A DNA stretch of 64,000 nucleotides. Source: Pseudacidovorax sp. NFM-22. GTDB lineage: Bacteria; Pseudomonadota; Gammaproteobacteria; Burkholderiales; Burkholderiaceae_C. The translations under genes and the position numbers were made by a program. The number at the start of each line of letters is the position of its first letter. Position 1 is the first letter of the stretch. Shown here in pieces: positions 18,301 through 26,127 of the stretch. The notes beneath the pieces are model-generated. The model saw only the letters and a list, made by a program, of their open reading frames with translations, was not told the DNA's origin and ran no database searches. Location of the stretch: NCBI RefSeq assembly GCF_021401245.1, contig NZ_JACBFY010000002.1, positions 868,001 to 932,000 on the forward strand. The letters are read 5' to 3'.

Positions 18301-19255
18301 TGCGCGTCGTCGCGGGGTTGGCGCGGATGGCCTCGGCCACCTTGCCCGCGCCGGCGAGGTCGGGCATGCCGGGCCAGGCCTTCCAGCGGACGCGCAGCTC
18401 GCGCATCGCCTGCTCGGCGTGCTCCTCGCGCTCGGCCACCACGCCGACGAAGTCGCGGATGACGACCACGGCGCGGATGCCGGGGATGTGGGCGATGGAT
18501 GACTCGTCCACCGACTCCAGCGTGTTGCCGATGAAGTCGCCATGGTCCGCGCCGGCATAGGGCGGGCGAATCACGCGGCCGTGCAGCATGCCGGGCAGGC
18601 GCATGTCGTGCACGAAGGCCAGTTCGCCGGCCAGCTTGGCGGGGATGTCGATGCGCGGCTGCGGGGTGCCGACCAGGCGGTAGTCCTCGGGGCGCTTGAG
18701 CAGCGTGGCCGTGTCCAGCCGCAGCACCGTGCGCTGGCCGGCCAGCAGATCGGCCAGAGCCAGAGCCGCGCCCTCGGCCACGATGCGTCCGCCATCGATG
18801 GTCAGTTCGCTCGCCGGCCGGCCGAGCCGCTCGGCGGCACGCGCCAGCAGCCAGTGCCGTGCCTGCGCCGCTGCCAGCCGCAGCGGCTGGGCGTGGATCT
18901 GGATGGACGCACTGGCAATGGTGGCGCCCTGGTTGGGCACCTGCGCCGTGTGGCCCAGCGCCATGGCGACGCAGGCCATGGGCACGTCCAGTTCCTCGGC
19001 CACGATCTGGGCCAGGGCGGTCTGGATGCCGGTGCCCAGGTCCACGTGGCCGTTGAGGGCGGTGACGCTGCCGTCGTCCCAGACGGCCAGCAGGACTTCG
19101 TCGCCCTCCGCCGGATTGCCGGGCACGGCGGCGGGCTGGCCCTTGGCGGGCGGCGGCGGAACCGGCGTGTCGCGCACGACGACCAGCACGCCCTCGGCGC
19201 CCAGGAAGTCGGCGCGCGTGCGGGGCTGGGCGGCGCGGCGCGGGTCGGCGGTCAA
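15335..19255 (-). CDS. nicB: Molybdenum hydroxylase large subunit with triheme cytochrome c domain, NicB-like
   Basis: A 1306-residue protein with three parts. Residues about 40-810 are the molybdopterin-binding region of the isoquinoline/nicotinate oxidoreductase family (DGSVTALNGHVDLGTGIQTA, DIPAKLAGELAFVHDMRLPGM, RASWLRGVSALPNSFAHESF, AGESASVPGTAAIANA). Next come a low-complexity linker and a membrane helix (WPALIAGLLVGGIGTVAGLL, about 860-885). The C-terminal part has three heme sites, CAVCH, CAACH and CAACH, near residues 917, 1072 and 1202. This matches nicotinate dehydrogenase subunit B, which passes electrons to the respiratory chain through hemes. The TTG start overlaps the nicA stop as TTGA, implying coupling. 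A palindromic repeat pair sits in frame in the linker. Other N-heterocycles are possible substrates. Confidence 0.82.
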   Translation of the reverse strand: MTADPRRAAQPRTRADFLGAEGVLVVVRDTPVPPPPAKGQPAAVPGNPAEGDEVLLAVWDDGSVTALNGHVDLGTGIQTALAQIVAEELDVPMACVAMALGHTAQVPNQGATIASASIQIHAQPLRLAAAQARHWLLARAAERLGRPASELTIDGGRIVAEGAALALADLLAGQRTVLRLDTATLLKRPEDYRLVGTPQPRIDIPAKLAGELAFVHDMRLPGMLHGRVIRPPYAGADHGDFIGNTLESVDESSIAHIPGIRAVVVIRDFVGVVAEREEHAEQAMRELRVRWKAWPGMPDLAGAGKVAEAIRANPATTRTLVDEGDVEAALQGDGTLRRTYLWPYQLHASIGPSCAVAQWEPDDDRDGDGSGHGTGNGSGGGQKGAGREGGPAVRLRCWAGTQNPHVLRADLARLLALQDVEVDVVRLEAAGCYGRNGADDVAADAALLARAVDAPVRVQLSREQEHLWEPKGTAQLMEVAGALSPEGGIAAYDFQTSYPSNGAPTLALLLTRTVEPLAQAYEMGDRTARPPYAYDHLRVQVRDMAPIVRASWLRGVSALPNSFAHESFIDELATAAGVDPVQFRLRHLPDERARELIEATARKAGWRWRTGPQEDAHGDHPSRPPQSRVGPGGDILFGQGFAYARYIHSKWPGFGAAWAAWVADVEVNRRTGEVHVRRVVVGHDAGLTVNPAGVEHQVHGNVIQTTSRALKEEVRFAPAAPPAGSAASQLPVKTPLPGMPPAGVVATREWGSYPILHFREVPVIEVLQMPRPGESPLGAGESASVPGTAAIANAIFDATGVRLREPPFTPEKVLAALSSLPPPVGEGGGGGQTRTPSPDRAPQPPSQPSPTGGRSNTPAPKRKGWPALIAGLLVGGIGTVAGLLGWRPAIAPVNFSAPAYSAQTIERGRQLAAAGDCAVCHTAEGGLPNAGGRAMHTPFGTIHTTNLTPDAETGLGRWSFTAFQRAMREGISRDGRHLYPAFPYTAFAKTSDDDLQALYAYFMSLPPVKAGAREDGGLALMPANDLRFPFNLRPLMAGWNGLFHDATPYQPVAGQSAEWNRGAYLVNGLGHCAACHSPRNALGAEKAGADFLSGALIDGWEAPALTARSTNAVPWDAESLYAYLRHGHSPRHGIAGGPMAEVVHGLQQLPDGDVRAMATYLASFNPAPAADAQAIATQAVQRAAAGQGALLGAPQRMFESACAACHHDGDGPTLLGANVPLALNSQLTSTRPDNLIRTILDGVRTPPTRDIGFMPAFRDALDDAQVAELAGYMRARFAPQAPAWADLPAQVARVRAAPGHGAPAGR
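16692..16798. repeat. Head-to-head palindromic repeat pair inside nicB
   Basis: Two copies of a palindromic unit stand in opposite orientation: 16692-16727 (CCTTCCCCCTGTGGGGGAAG with a GGCTGGGATGGGGGC tail) and 16760-16798 (the inverted copy). The unit belongs to the same general class as intergenic repeats of this genome, yet here it is translated in frame as the Pro/Gly-rich linker between the molybdenum domain and the membrane helix of NicB (LPPPVGEGGGGG...QPSPTGGRSN). Confidence 0.8.
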
Positions 19256-19743
19256 CGCGGCGCCTCCGGCACAGCCGCGGCGCCGAGCCGGGCCGCGGCC
19301 AGGCTCACCGCACGCAGGATCTCCACATGCGTGCCGCAGCGGCACAGGTTGCCCGACAGCTCGCTGCGGATACGGGCCTCGTCGGCCTGCGGCTCACGTG
19401 CCAGCAATGCCGCGGCCTGCATCACCATGCCGTTGAGGCAGTAGCCGCACTGGGCGGCCTGCGCGTCTTCGAACGCCTGCTGCACGGGATGGAAGTGGCC
19501 ACGGCGGCCCAGCCCTTCCAGCGTGGTGATGGCGCGCCCCGCCACGCCATGGGCCGGGATCACGCAGGCCCGCGCCGCGGTACCGTCCACATGCACCGTG
19601 CAGGCGCCGCACTGGCCCAGGCCGCAGCCGTACTTGGGGCCGTTGAGCCCCAGGTCGTTGCGCAGCAGGTGCAGCAGCGAGGCCTGGCGCGGTACCTCGC
19701 CCGCGAAGGGCTGGCCGTTGACGGTGAGCTGGAGCGCGGGCAA
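19252..19743 (-). CDS. nicA: [2Fe-2S] small subunit of molybdenum hydroxylase, NicA-like
   Basis: A 163-residue iron-sulfur subunit. The first cluster is plant-ferredoxin type, YGCGLGQCGACTVHVDG with Cys 40, 45, 48 and 60. The second is the helical type, CGYCLNGM and CRCGTH. It passes electrons from the molybdenum centre of NicB to its hemes. The sequence closely follows the NicA pattern (LRNDLGLNGPKYGCGLGQCGACT; SGNLCRCGTHVEILRAV). No ATG is available; TTG at 19743 gives the usual length, but its AGAAGG lies about 15 bases upstream, so the start is uncertain. It lies 20 bp after the nicotinamidase gene and overlaps nicB. Confidence 0.87.
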   Translation of the reverse strand: MPALQLTVNGQPFAGEVPRQASLLHLLRNDLGLNGPKYGCGLGQCGACTVHVDGTAARACVIPAHGVAGRAITTLEGLGRRGHFHPVQQAFEDAQAAQCGYCLNGMVMQAAALLAREPQADEARIRSELSGNLCRCGTHVEILRAVSLAAARLGAAAVPEAPR

Positions 19744-19763
19744 GGCAGGTCGCTCGAACCTTC

Positions 19764-20507
19764 TCAGGCGACGTCGGCCGACTGGATGCGCTTGACGCCC
19801 TTGGCCTGCATCTGCTGCCAGGCCTTGGCGAGCGAACCGTTGAGGTCGATGGCGCGGGTGGCGTCCTCGATCACGTAGACATTGAAGCCGGCGGCGCGCG
19901 CATCCAGCGCCGTCCAGGCCACGCAGAAATCGGTGGCCAGGCCGGTGACGTACACCGTCTTGATGCCGCGCGCTTTGAGGTAGCCGGCCAGGCCGGTGAC
20001 GGTCTTGCGGTCGGCCTCCTGGAAGGCGGAGTAGCTGTCCACGCCCTTGTTGTAGCCCTTGCGGATGATGAGCTGCGCGGTGGGCAGCTTCAGGTCCTTG
20101 TGCAGGGCCGCGTCGTCGGTGCCCTGCACGCAGTGGTCGGGCCACAGCACCTGGTTGCCGTAGTTCAGCTTGACGCTGTCGAAGGGCTTGGTGCCGTTGT
20201 GGGCGCTGGCGAAGGAGGTGTGGCCCGGCGTGTGCCAGTCCTGCGTGACGATGATGTTCTGGAACTTGGGTGCCAGCGCATTGATGACCGGCACCACGTC
20301 GGCCCCGCCCTTGACGGGCAGCGTGCCGCCGTCGACGAAGCAGTTCTGCACGTCCACCACGATCAGCGCGGCCTGGGCGCTGGGGCTGATCTTCTTCGCG
20401 TCGGCCGCCAGCAGCGGCGGCGCGATGGCGGCCGCGCCGAGGGCGGCGGCGGCCTGCAGGAAGTGGCGGCGTTGGGGTGCGTTGCGCAGCATGGTCATCG
20501 TCATCAT
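19764..20507 (-). CDS. Tat-exported nicotinamidase (isochorismatase family)
   Basis: A 247-residue cysteine hydrolase that matches PncA-type nicotinamidases. The catalytic triad is Asp52 (IVVDVQNCF), Lys150 (IIRKGYNKG) and Cys195 (GLATDFCVAWTA). The metal ligands are Asp90, His92, His96 (QDWHTPGH) and His125 (LWPDHC). Unlike ordinary PncA it begins with a twin-arginine signal, QRRHFLQAAAALGAAAIAPP, ending in LLAADA, so it should work in the periplasm. It would turn nicotinamide into nicotinate beside the nicAB genes that follow. The ATG at 20507 is backed by GGAGGG; a second ATG follows directly. Another amide is possible, but all PncA key residues are present. Confidence 0.87.
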   Translation of the reverse strand: MMTMTMLRNAPQRRHFLQAAAALGAAAIAPPLLAADAKKISPSAQAALIVVDVQNCFVDGGTLPVKGGADVVPVINALAPKFQNIIVTQDWHTPGHTSFASAHNGTKPFDSVKLNYGNQVLWPDHCVQGTDDAALHKDLKLPTAQLIIRKGYNKGVDSYSAFQEADRKTVTGLAGYLKARGIKTVYVTGLATDFCVAWTALDARAAGFNVYVIEDATRAIDLNGSLAKAWQQMQAKGVKRIQSADVA

Positions 20508-20533
20508 CAGTCCCTCCGAGGACAGGTTGGAAA

Positions 20534-21268
20534 TCAGACGCTCAGGTAGGCCCGTCGAACCTCGTCGTTGGCGGCCAGCTCGTCCATGGTGGCCTGGTAG
20601 CGGATCTGGCCTTTCTCCAGCACGTAGGCGCGGTCCGAGACGAGTTCGGCGAAGTGCATGTTCTGCTCCGACAGCAGGATGGACACGCCCTGGGCCTTGA
20701 GCTCCAGGATCATCTGCGCCATCTGCTCCACGATGACCGGTGCGACGCCTTCGGAGGGTTCGTCGAGCAGCACGAGGTAGGGGTTGCCCATGAGCGTGCG
20801 GGCGACGGTGAGCATCTGCTGCTCGCCGCCGCTCATGCGGCCGCCGGGGCGGTCGGGCATCTCGCCGAGGTTGGGGAAGAGCTTGAACAGCTTCTCGGGC
20901 GTCCACAGCGGCGCGGCACCGCCATCGGCCCATTGGCGGCCGGCCTGGCGGCCGACTTCGAGGTTCTCCATGACCGTGAGGTCGGTGAAGACGCGCCGGT
21001 CTTCGGGCACGAAGCCCAGGCCCAGACGGGCGGCATGGTGCGGCTCGGTCTTCGAGATGTCGTGACCCAGGAAGCGGATGCTGCCGCGGCGCTTGGCGAG
21101 CATGCCCATGAGGGCCTTGAGCGTGGTCGACTTGCCGGCGCCGTTGCGGCCCATGAGGGCGACGACTTCGCCGCGGCGCACTTCCAGGTCCACGTCGTAG
21201 AGGATCTGGGCGGCGCCGTACCAGGCGCAGAGGGACTTGGCTTCGAGCAGGACGGGCGGGGTGCTCAC
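20534..21268 (-). CDS. Branched-chain-type ABC transporter ATPase (LivF-like)
   Basis: A 244-residue ATP-binding subunit of the LivF class. Walker A is GRNGAGKSTT, the signature is MSGGEQQML, Walker B is LVLLDEPSEGV, followed by the switch His region (LLSEQNMHF). Typical LivF features include LCAWYGAAQILYDVDLEV and VPEDRRVFTDLTVMENL. It belongs with the LivG, permease and binding-protein genes upstream on the same strand but is separated from livG by a 770-bp repeat-rich stretch. The nicotinamidase gene begins 26 bp after it. Confidence 0.92.
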   Translation of the reverse strand: MSTPPVLLEAKSLCAWYGAAQILYDVDLEVRRGEVVALMGRNGAGKSTTLKALMGMLAKRRGSIRFLGHDISKTEPHHAARLGLGFVPEDRRVFTDLTVMENLEVGRQAGRQWADGGAAPLWTPEKLFKLFPNLGEMPDRPGGRMSGGEQQMLTVARTLMGNPYLVLLDEPSEGVAPVIVEQMAQMILELKAQGVSILLSEQNMHFAELVSDRAYVLEKGQIRYQATMDELAANDEVRRAYLSV

Positions 21269-22040
21269 TGGTGGGGCCTTGTTGTGGGTGTCGTTGCGAA
21301 CGTTGGAAGCGTCCGGTTCTGAATGACTTTCGCAGTGGTGCGCGTGCTCGCAGCTTCACTGGCGGTGGGGGCGGCGCGGTGGGGCCGGGCTGCCAGGGGC
21401 TCAGACGGTGGCGGTCGATGCTGCGCATCGACTCCGCTGCGATGCTCGGTCAGGGGGCGCGTCGCATAACTCGCTGCGCTGCCTGCGGCAGCTCCGCTCA
21501 GACAAATGCGACGAGTCAGATCACGAAGCGCGCGTGTCTTCGCACGCGCGCCGCCCCCTGCCCTGCGCTTCTCGCCACCACCGAAATCGCCCCTGGCAGC
21601 CCAGCCCCGCCGCGCGGATACGTCGCGCTCGATGGGACGCACAAATGCCCGCGGCTCTGGCGAGGCAACGGGGCGAACTGAGGTCGGGACCGGGGCGCTG
21701 GTGGCGGCAGAGGCGGAAGCGCCAGCGTCACCGCCGTAACTGACCACGGCGTGTCCCGCCCTGGTCGGGGCCTGGCCTGGGGCGGCTGCGTGTGCGTCGC
21801 CGAGAAGCGCAGGTTGGCCGGGCTGCGGGCCTGCCGGAGGACAGGCCCGCTTCGTGAACTGACTCGCGGCGTTTGTTTGAGCGGAGCTGCCGCAGGCAGC
21901 GCAGCGAGTTATGCCGCGGCCCGGCCGACCGAGCATCGCAGGGGAGTCGGCCCGCAGGGCCGACCGACGAACTCGCAGCCGCCCCAGGCCAGGCCCCGGC
22001 CAGGGCGCGCCCCGAACAGAACCAGCACCAATAACCAACA
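21269..22040. repeat. Noncoding island with nested inverted repeats between livF and livG
   Basis: No gene is supported in these 772 bases. A long inverted repeat of about 109 bases has arms at 21430-21538 and 21839-21948; both share cores such as CATAACTCGCTGCGCTGCCT and GCAGCTCCGCTCA. Nested around the right arm is a second inverted repeat of 33 bases with one mismatch (21758-21790 and 21974-22006, core GGCCTGGCCTGGGGCGGCTG). The homology between the arms weakens but continues inward past CTGCGCTTCTCG. Open frames on both strands translate the same repeat (ITRCAACGSSAQTNA) and are not genes. The island interrupts what would otherwise be a contiguous transporter operon. Confidence 0.85.
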
Positions 22041-22805
22041 TCAAGCAGCCTTCTTCTCAAAGGTCTTGCCAGACCCGAAGTACACCTCCTGCACCTTCGG
22101 ATGGTCCCGGATCTCCAGCGGCTTGCCCTCGGCGATCAGGCGCCCGCGCGCCAGCACGATCATGCGGTCGGCGTACGCGAACACCACGTCCATGCTGTGC
22201 TCGGTGAACAGCACCGCCATGCCGCGGTCGATCACCAGCTGCTTGGTCAGCGCCATCAGCGAATTGCGCTCCTTGGGCGCCATGCCGGCCGTGGGCTCGT
22301 CCATCAGCAGCAGCTTGGGGTCGTTGGCCATCGCGATGGCCAACTCCACCCGCTTGACGTCGCCATAGGCCAGCACGCTGCAGGGCCGGTCGGCCTGTGA
22401 CTTCATGCCCACCTGGTCGAGCAGCGCCAGCGCCTCGTCGCGCTTGTGGTCGGACGCCCGCCGCCACATGGCAAACAGCTTGGCGTCGTGCGACAGCAGC
22501 GCCATCTGCACGTTCTCGACCACCGTCAGCGACGAAAAAGTTTCGGCGATCTGGAAGGTGCGGCCCACGCCCAGGCGCCAGATCTCGCGCGGCTTCTTGC
22601 CGACCAGCTCGGTGCCGCCCAGCGTGATGGAGCCTTGGTCGGCCTTGAGCTGACCGTTGACCATGTTGAAGGTGGTGGACTTGCCGGCACCGTTGGGGCC
22701 GATCAACGCCAGCAGCTCGCCCTTGGCCAGCGTGAAGCTGATGCCGTCGACGGCCTTCACACCGCCGAAGGACTTGCCCAGGTTCTGGACATGCAGCAGG
22801 GACAT
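22041..22805 (-). CDS. Branched-chain-type ABC transporter ATPase (LivG-like)
   Basis: A 254-residue ATP-binding subunit of the LivG class: Walker A GPNGAGKSTTFNM, the LivG-typical FGGVKAVDGISF and VGRTFQIAETFSSLTVVENV, and Walker B LLLMDEPTAGMAPKE. The canonical LSGG signature is replaced by LAYGDVKRVELA, a variant also seen in urea- and aromatic-compound transporters of this class. It starts 50 bp after the fused permease gene and is probably co-transcribed with it. It partners the LivF-like subunit across the repeat island. Confidence 0.92.
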   Translation of the reverse strand: MSLLHVQNLGKSFGGVKAVDGISFTLAKGELLALIGPNGAGKSTTFNMVNGQLKADQGSITLGGTELVGKKPREIWRLGVGRTFQIAETFSSLTVVENVQMALLSHDAKLFAMWRRASDHKRDEALALLDQVGMKSQADRPCSVLAYGDVKRVELAIAMANDPKLLLMDEPTAGMAPKERNSLMALTKQLVIDRGMAVLFTEHSMDVVFAYADRMIVLARGRLIAEGKPLEIRDHPKVQEVYFGSGKTFEKKAA

Positions 22806-22857
22806 CAGAGCACCTCCAGGCCGATGAAGAACATGAAGAAGCAGGACGACAGGCGGC

Positions 22858-24813
22858 TCATCGCGCACCCTCCCCGGCCGCAGCCGCGGCCTGCATCGGC
22901 GCCTTGGCGGCCTCGTCGGCGGCCACGTCGTCGCGCCGGCCACGCCACTTGTCGGCCAGTTGCTTGATCGAGCCCGCGATGCCTTGCGGGAACAGCAGCA
23001 CCAGGATCAGGATGATGGCGCCCAGCATGGCGCGCCAGTAGTCGGTGTTGCGCGCCACCATGTCGTGCAGCCAGGTGAAGGTGAAGGCGCCCACCACCGG
23101 GCCGGCCAGTGTCTGGATGCCGCCCAGCAGCACCATCACCAGGCCGTCGACCGAGCGGCCCACCGCCAGGGTCTCGGGCGAGATGCTGCCCTTGGAGTAC
23201 GCGAACAGCCCGCCCGCCAGGCCCGCCACCGCGCCGGCCACCACGAAGGCCGCCCATTGCATGCGCTTGACGTCGATGCCGATGGCGTCGGCGCGCAGCA
23301 CCGAGTCGCGGCCCGCGCGCAGCGCATAGCCGAAGGGCGAGAACAGCACGCGGCGCAGCCACCACAGGCCACCGCCCACCAGCACCAGCGTGAGCCAGTA
23401 GTAGGCGCGCTTGTCATTGAGCCATTCCGACGGCCACACACCCGTGAGGCCGTTGCTGCCGCCGGTGAAGCTGTCCCACTGGTAGACGATGGCCCAGGTG
23501 ATCTGTGCGAAGGCCAGCGTGAGCATGGCCAGGTACACGCCCGACAGCCGCACGGCAAACCAGCCGTAGACCAGCGCGCCCAGGCCCGCAACCACCGGTG
23601 CCAGCACCAGCGTGAGTTCCATCGGCAGGCCGGCGGCGCGCGCCAGCAGCGCAGCGCCGTACGCACCCAGGCCGAAGTAGGCGGCGTGGCCGAAGGAATG
23701 CATGCCCGCCGGGCCCATGATGAAGTGCAGGCTCGCCGCGAACAGCGCCGCGATCAGCAGGTCGATCATCAGCACCGTGGTGTAGGGCGAGCTGGCCGTG
23801 AGCACCGGCATGGCGGCCAGCACCAGGGCCAGCACGCCGACGGCGGCCACGTAGGAGCCGCCCGCGCGGCGCAGCGGCTCTTCCTGCATACCCACGTAGC
23901 GGCTGGGCGCCTGCGGCCGGCCCATCAGGCCCCAGGGGCGCCACACCAGCACCGCGGCCATGACCAGGAAGTCGACCACCAGCGTGAGCTTGGAAAAGGA
24001 AATGGCGATGCCCGCGATCTCGACCACGCCCAGCCAGATGCACAGGGCCTTGATCTCCGCGATCAGCAATGCGGCCACGTAGGCGCCGGGCAGCGAGCCC
24101 ATGCCGCCCACCACCACCACCACGAAGGCCGCGCCGATGGTGTTGAGGTCCATCTCCAGCGTGGCCGGCTCGCGCGGCAGCTGCAGCGCACCGCCCAGGC
24201 CGGCCAGCAGCGCGCCCAGCGCGAACACGGCTGTGAACAGCCAGGCCTGGTTGACGCCCAGGGCGCTGACCATCTCGCGGTCCTGCGTGGCCGCGCGCAC
24301 CAGCGTGCCGAAGCGCGTGCGGGTGAGCAGCAGCCACACCAGGCCCAGCACCACCGGGCCGACGACGATCAGGAACAGGTCGTAGGCCGGGAACTGCCGG
24401 CCCAGGATCTCGACCGAGCCGCGCAGGCCCGGCGCACGCGGACCCAGCAGCTCGTCGGGGCCCCACAGCCACAGCACCGCGTCTTTGATGACCAGCACCA
24501 GCGCGAAGGTGGCCAGCAGCTGGAAGAGCTCGGGCGCCTTGTAGATGCGCCGCAGCAGCACGACCTCGATCAGCCCGCCGAGCACGCCGACCGCGATGGC
24601 CGCCAGCGGCAGCGCCACCCAGAAGCCGGCGCCGCCCAGCTTGTCGGCCAGGGTGTAGGCGACGTAGATGCCCACCATGAAGAAGGAGCCATGCGCGAAG
24701 TTGACGATGCGCGTCACACCGAAGATCAGCGACAGACCCGCCGCGACCAGGAACAGCGAAGACGCAGACGCCAGCCCGTTGAGGAGCTGGACGATCAGGC
24801 CGGAAAAACTCAT
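22858..24813 (-). CDS. Fused LivH-LivM-type ABC transporter permease
   Basis: A 651-residue inner-membrane permease in which the two permeases of the branched-chain family are joined. Residues about 1-290 are LivH-like (NGLASASSLFLVAAGLSLIFG, RIVNFAHGSFFMVG, GGMGSLPGAYVAAL). Residues about 330-610 are LivM-like (FIMGPAGMHSFGHAAYFGLGAYGAAL, AYSKGSISPETLAVGRSVDGLVMV). The C-terminus is an Ala-rich cytoplasmic tail. Fusion makes a heterodimer in one chain. It lies 30 bp after the binding-protein gene. Uptake of nicotinate, nicotinamide or a related acid is inferred from the neighbours. Confidence 0.93.
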   Translation of the reverse strand: MSFSGLIVQLLNGLASASSLFLVAAGLSLIFGVTRIVNFAHGSFFMVGIYVAYTLADKLGGAGFWVALPLAAIAVGVLGGLIEVVLLRRIYKAPELFQLLATFALVLVIKDAVLWLWGPDELLGPRAPGLRGSVEILGRQFPAYDLFLIVVGPVVLGLVWLLLTRTRFGTLVRAATQDREMVSALGVNQAWLFTAVFALGALLAGLGGALQLPREPATLEMDLNTIGAAFVVVVVGGMGSLPGAYVAALLIAEIKALCIWLGVVEIAGIAISFSKLTLVVDFLVMAAVLVWRPWGLMGRPQAPSRYVGMQEEPLRRAGGSYVAAVGVLALVLAAMPVLTASSPYTTVLMIDLLIAALFAASLHFIMGPAGMHSFGHAAYFGLGAYGAALLARAAGLPMELTLVLAPVVAGLGALVYGWFAVRLSGVYLAMLTLAFAQITWAIVYQWDSFTGGSNGLTGVWPSEWLNDKRAYYWLTLVLVGGGLWWLRRVLFSPFGYALRAGRDSVLRADAIGIDVKRMQWAAFVVAGAVAGLAGGLFAYSKGSISPETLAVGRSVDGLVMVLLGGIQTLAGPVVGAFTFTWLHDMVARNTDYWRAMLGAIILILVLLFPQGIAGSIKQLADKWRGRRDDVAADEAAKAPMQAAAAAGEGAR

Positions 24814-24843
24814 GGCAAGGCTCTCTTCAGGGGGCAGCAGTCG

Positions 24844-26058
24844 TCAGTCCGCGCTGCGGGACTTCTTCACGTCAGCCGCGGGCGGCTGGAAGCGGGCATC
24901 GGCGCCGTCGTAGTAGACGTAGTCCACCATCACGCCCTTGCCGCCGTCGTTCTTGGTCTTGCCCACGAAGGCGCCCATGGTCGACTGGTGATCTTCGGCG
25001 CGGTAGCTGATCTTGCCGAAGGGGCTGTCCACCTGCAGGCCCTTGAAGGCGGCGACCAGCTTGTCGGCGTCGGTGCTGCCGGCCTTGGCGATGCCGGCGG
25101 CGGCCGACTTGATCATGCTGTAGCCCACCACCGAGCCCAGGCGCGGGTAGTCCTTGAACTTGGCCTGGTAGGCATCGAGGAAGGCCTTGTGCTCGGGCGT
25201 CTTGATGCCGTAGTACGGGTAGCCGGTCACGATCCAGCCATCGGGCGCCTCGTCCTTGAGCGGGTCGAGGTACTCGGGCTCGCCGGTCAGCACGCTGACC
25301 ACGGTGCGGTCCTTGAACAGGCCGCGGGTGTTGCCCTCGCGCACGAACTTCGACAGGTCGGCGCCGAACAGCACGTTGAAGATGGCGTCGGGCTTGGCAT
25401 CGGCCAGGGCCTGCACCACGCTGCCCGCGTCGACCTTGCCCAGCGGCGTGGCCTGTTCGGTGACGAACTCCACGTCGGGCTGCGCGGCCTTCAGCAGGTT
25501 CTTGAAGGCGGCCACGGCCGACTGGCCGTATTCGTAGTTGGGGTAGACCAGCGCCCAGCGCTTCTTCTTCTGCTTGACGGCCTCGGGCACCAGCATGGCG
25601 GCCTGCATGTAGGTGCCGGGGCGCAGGCGGAAGGTGTACTGGTTGCCGCCCTGCCAGGTCATCTTGTCGGTCAGCGGCTCGCCGGCCAGGTAGAAGAATT
25701 TTTTCTGCTTGGCGAAGTCGGCCAGCGCCAGGCCGGTGTTGGACAGGAAGGCGCCGGCCAGCACGTCCACCTTCTCGCGCGAGACCAGTTCCTCGGCCAT
25801 GCGGACGGCGTCGCCCGGGTTGGCGTTGTCGTCGCGGGTGATCAGCTCGATCTTCTTGCCGTTGACGCCGCCCTTGGCGTTGATTTCGTCCACCGCCAGT
25901 TCCATGCCCTTCTTGTAGGGCTCCAGGAAGGCCGGCTGGGCCTTGTAGCTGTTGACCTCGCCGATCTTGATGACGTTCTGGGCGTGGGCCGGCATCAGCG
26001 TGCCGGCAGCCAGGGCCAGCGCAGCGGCGGCGCCAAAGTTGAGGCGGAAGGGTTGCAT
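24844..26058 (-). CDS. ABC transporter periplasmic substrate-binding protein (branched-chain class)
   Basis: A 404-residue type-I periplasmic binding protein. A signal peptide ends in PAHA/Q and the mature protein begins NVIKIGEVNSYKAQPAFLEPYKKGMELAVDEINAKGGVNGKKIEL, typical of the LivK/amide-urea family. It would capture the solute for the fused permease and two ATPases that follow. Its position, 69 bp after the DUF1185 genes and upstream of nicotinamidase and nicAB, suggests a pyridine carboxylate or related ligand, but family members bind very different solutes and the specificity cannot be read. Confidence 0.9.
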   Translation of the reverse strand: MQPFRLNFGAAAALALAAGTLMPAHAQNVIKIGEVNSYKAQPAFLEPYKKGMELAVDEINAKGGVNGKKIELITRDDNANPGDAVRMAEELVSREKVDVLAGAFLSNTGLALADFAKQKKFFYLAGEPLTDKMTWQGGNQYTFRLRPGTYMQAAMLVPEAVKQKKKRWALVYPNYEYGQSAVAAFKNLLKAAQPDVEFVTEQATPLGKVDAGSVVQALADAKPDAIFNVLFGADLSKFVREGNTRGLFKDRTVVSVLTGEPEYLDPLKDEAPDGWIVTGYPYYGIKTPEHKAFLDAYQAKFKDYPRLGSVVGYSMIKSAAAGIAKAGSTDADKLVAAFKGLQVDSPFGKISYRAEDHQSTMGAFVGKTKNDGGKGVMVDYVYYDGADARFQPPAADVKKSRSAD

Positions 26059-26127
26059 GGGGAACTCCTCGTCGGATGGGATGGAAAACCGGGGAAATGA
26101 AGCAGGCGAAGAATAGCCGCGCCGCGT

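Noticed and set aside
21265-22044. Open frames on both strands inside the livF-livG gap, giving peptides such as ITRCAACGSSAQTNA
   Set aside because: The same peptide comes from both arms of an inverted repeat on opposite strands, so it is translated repeat, not a conserved protein.
22960-26100. A 1046-codon open frame on the plus strand
   Set aside because: It is antisense to the permease and binding-protein genes, rich in His/Arg/Gly/Gln as expected of a GC-rich shadow, and has no family features.
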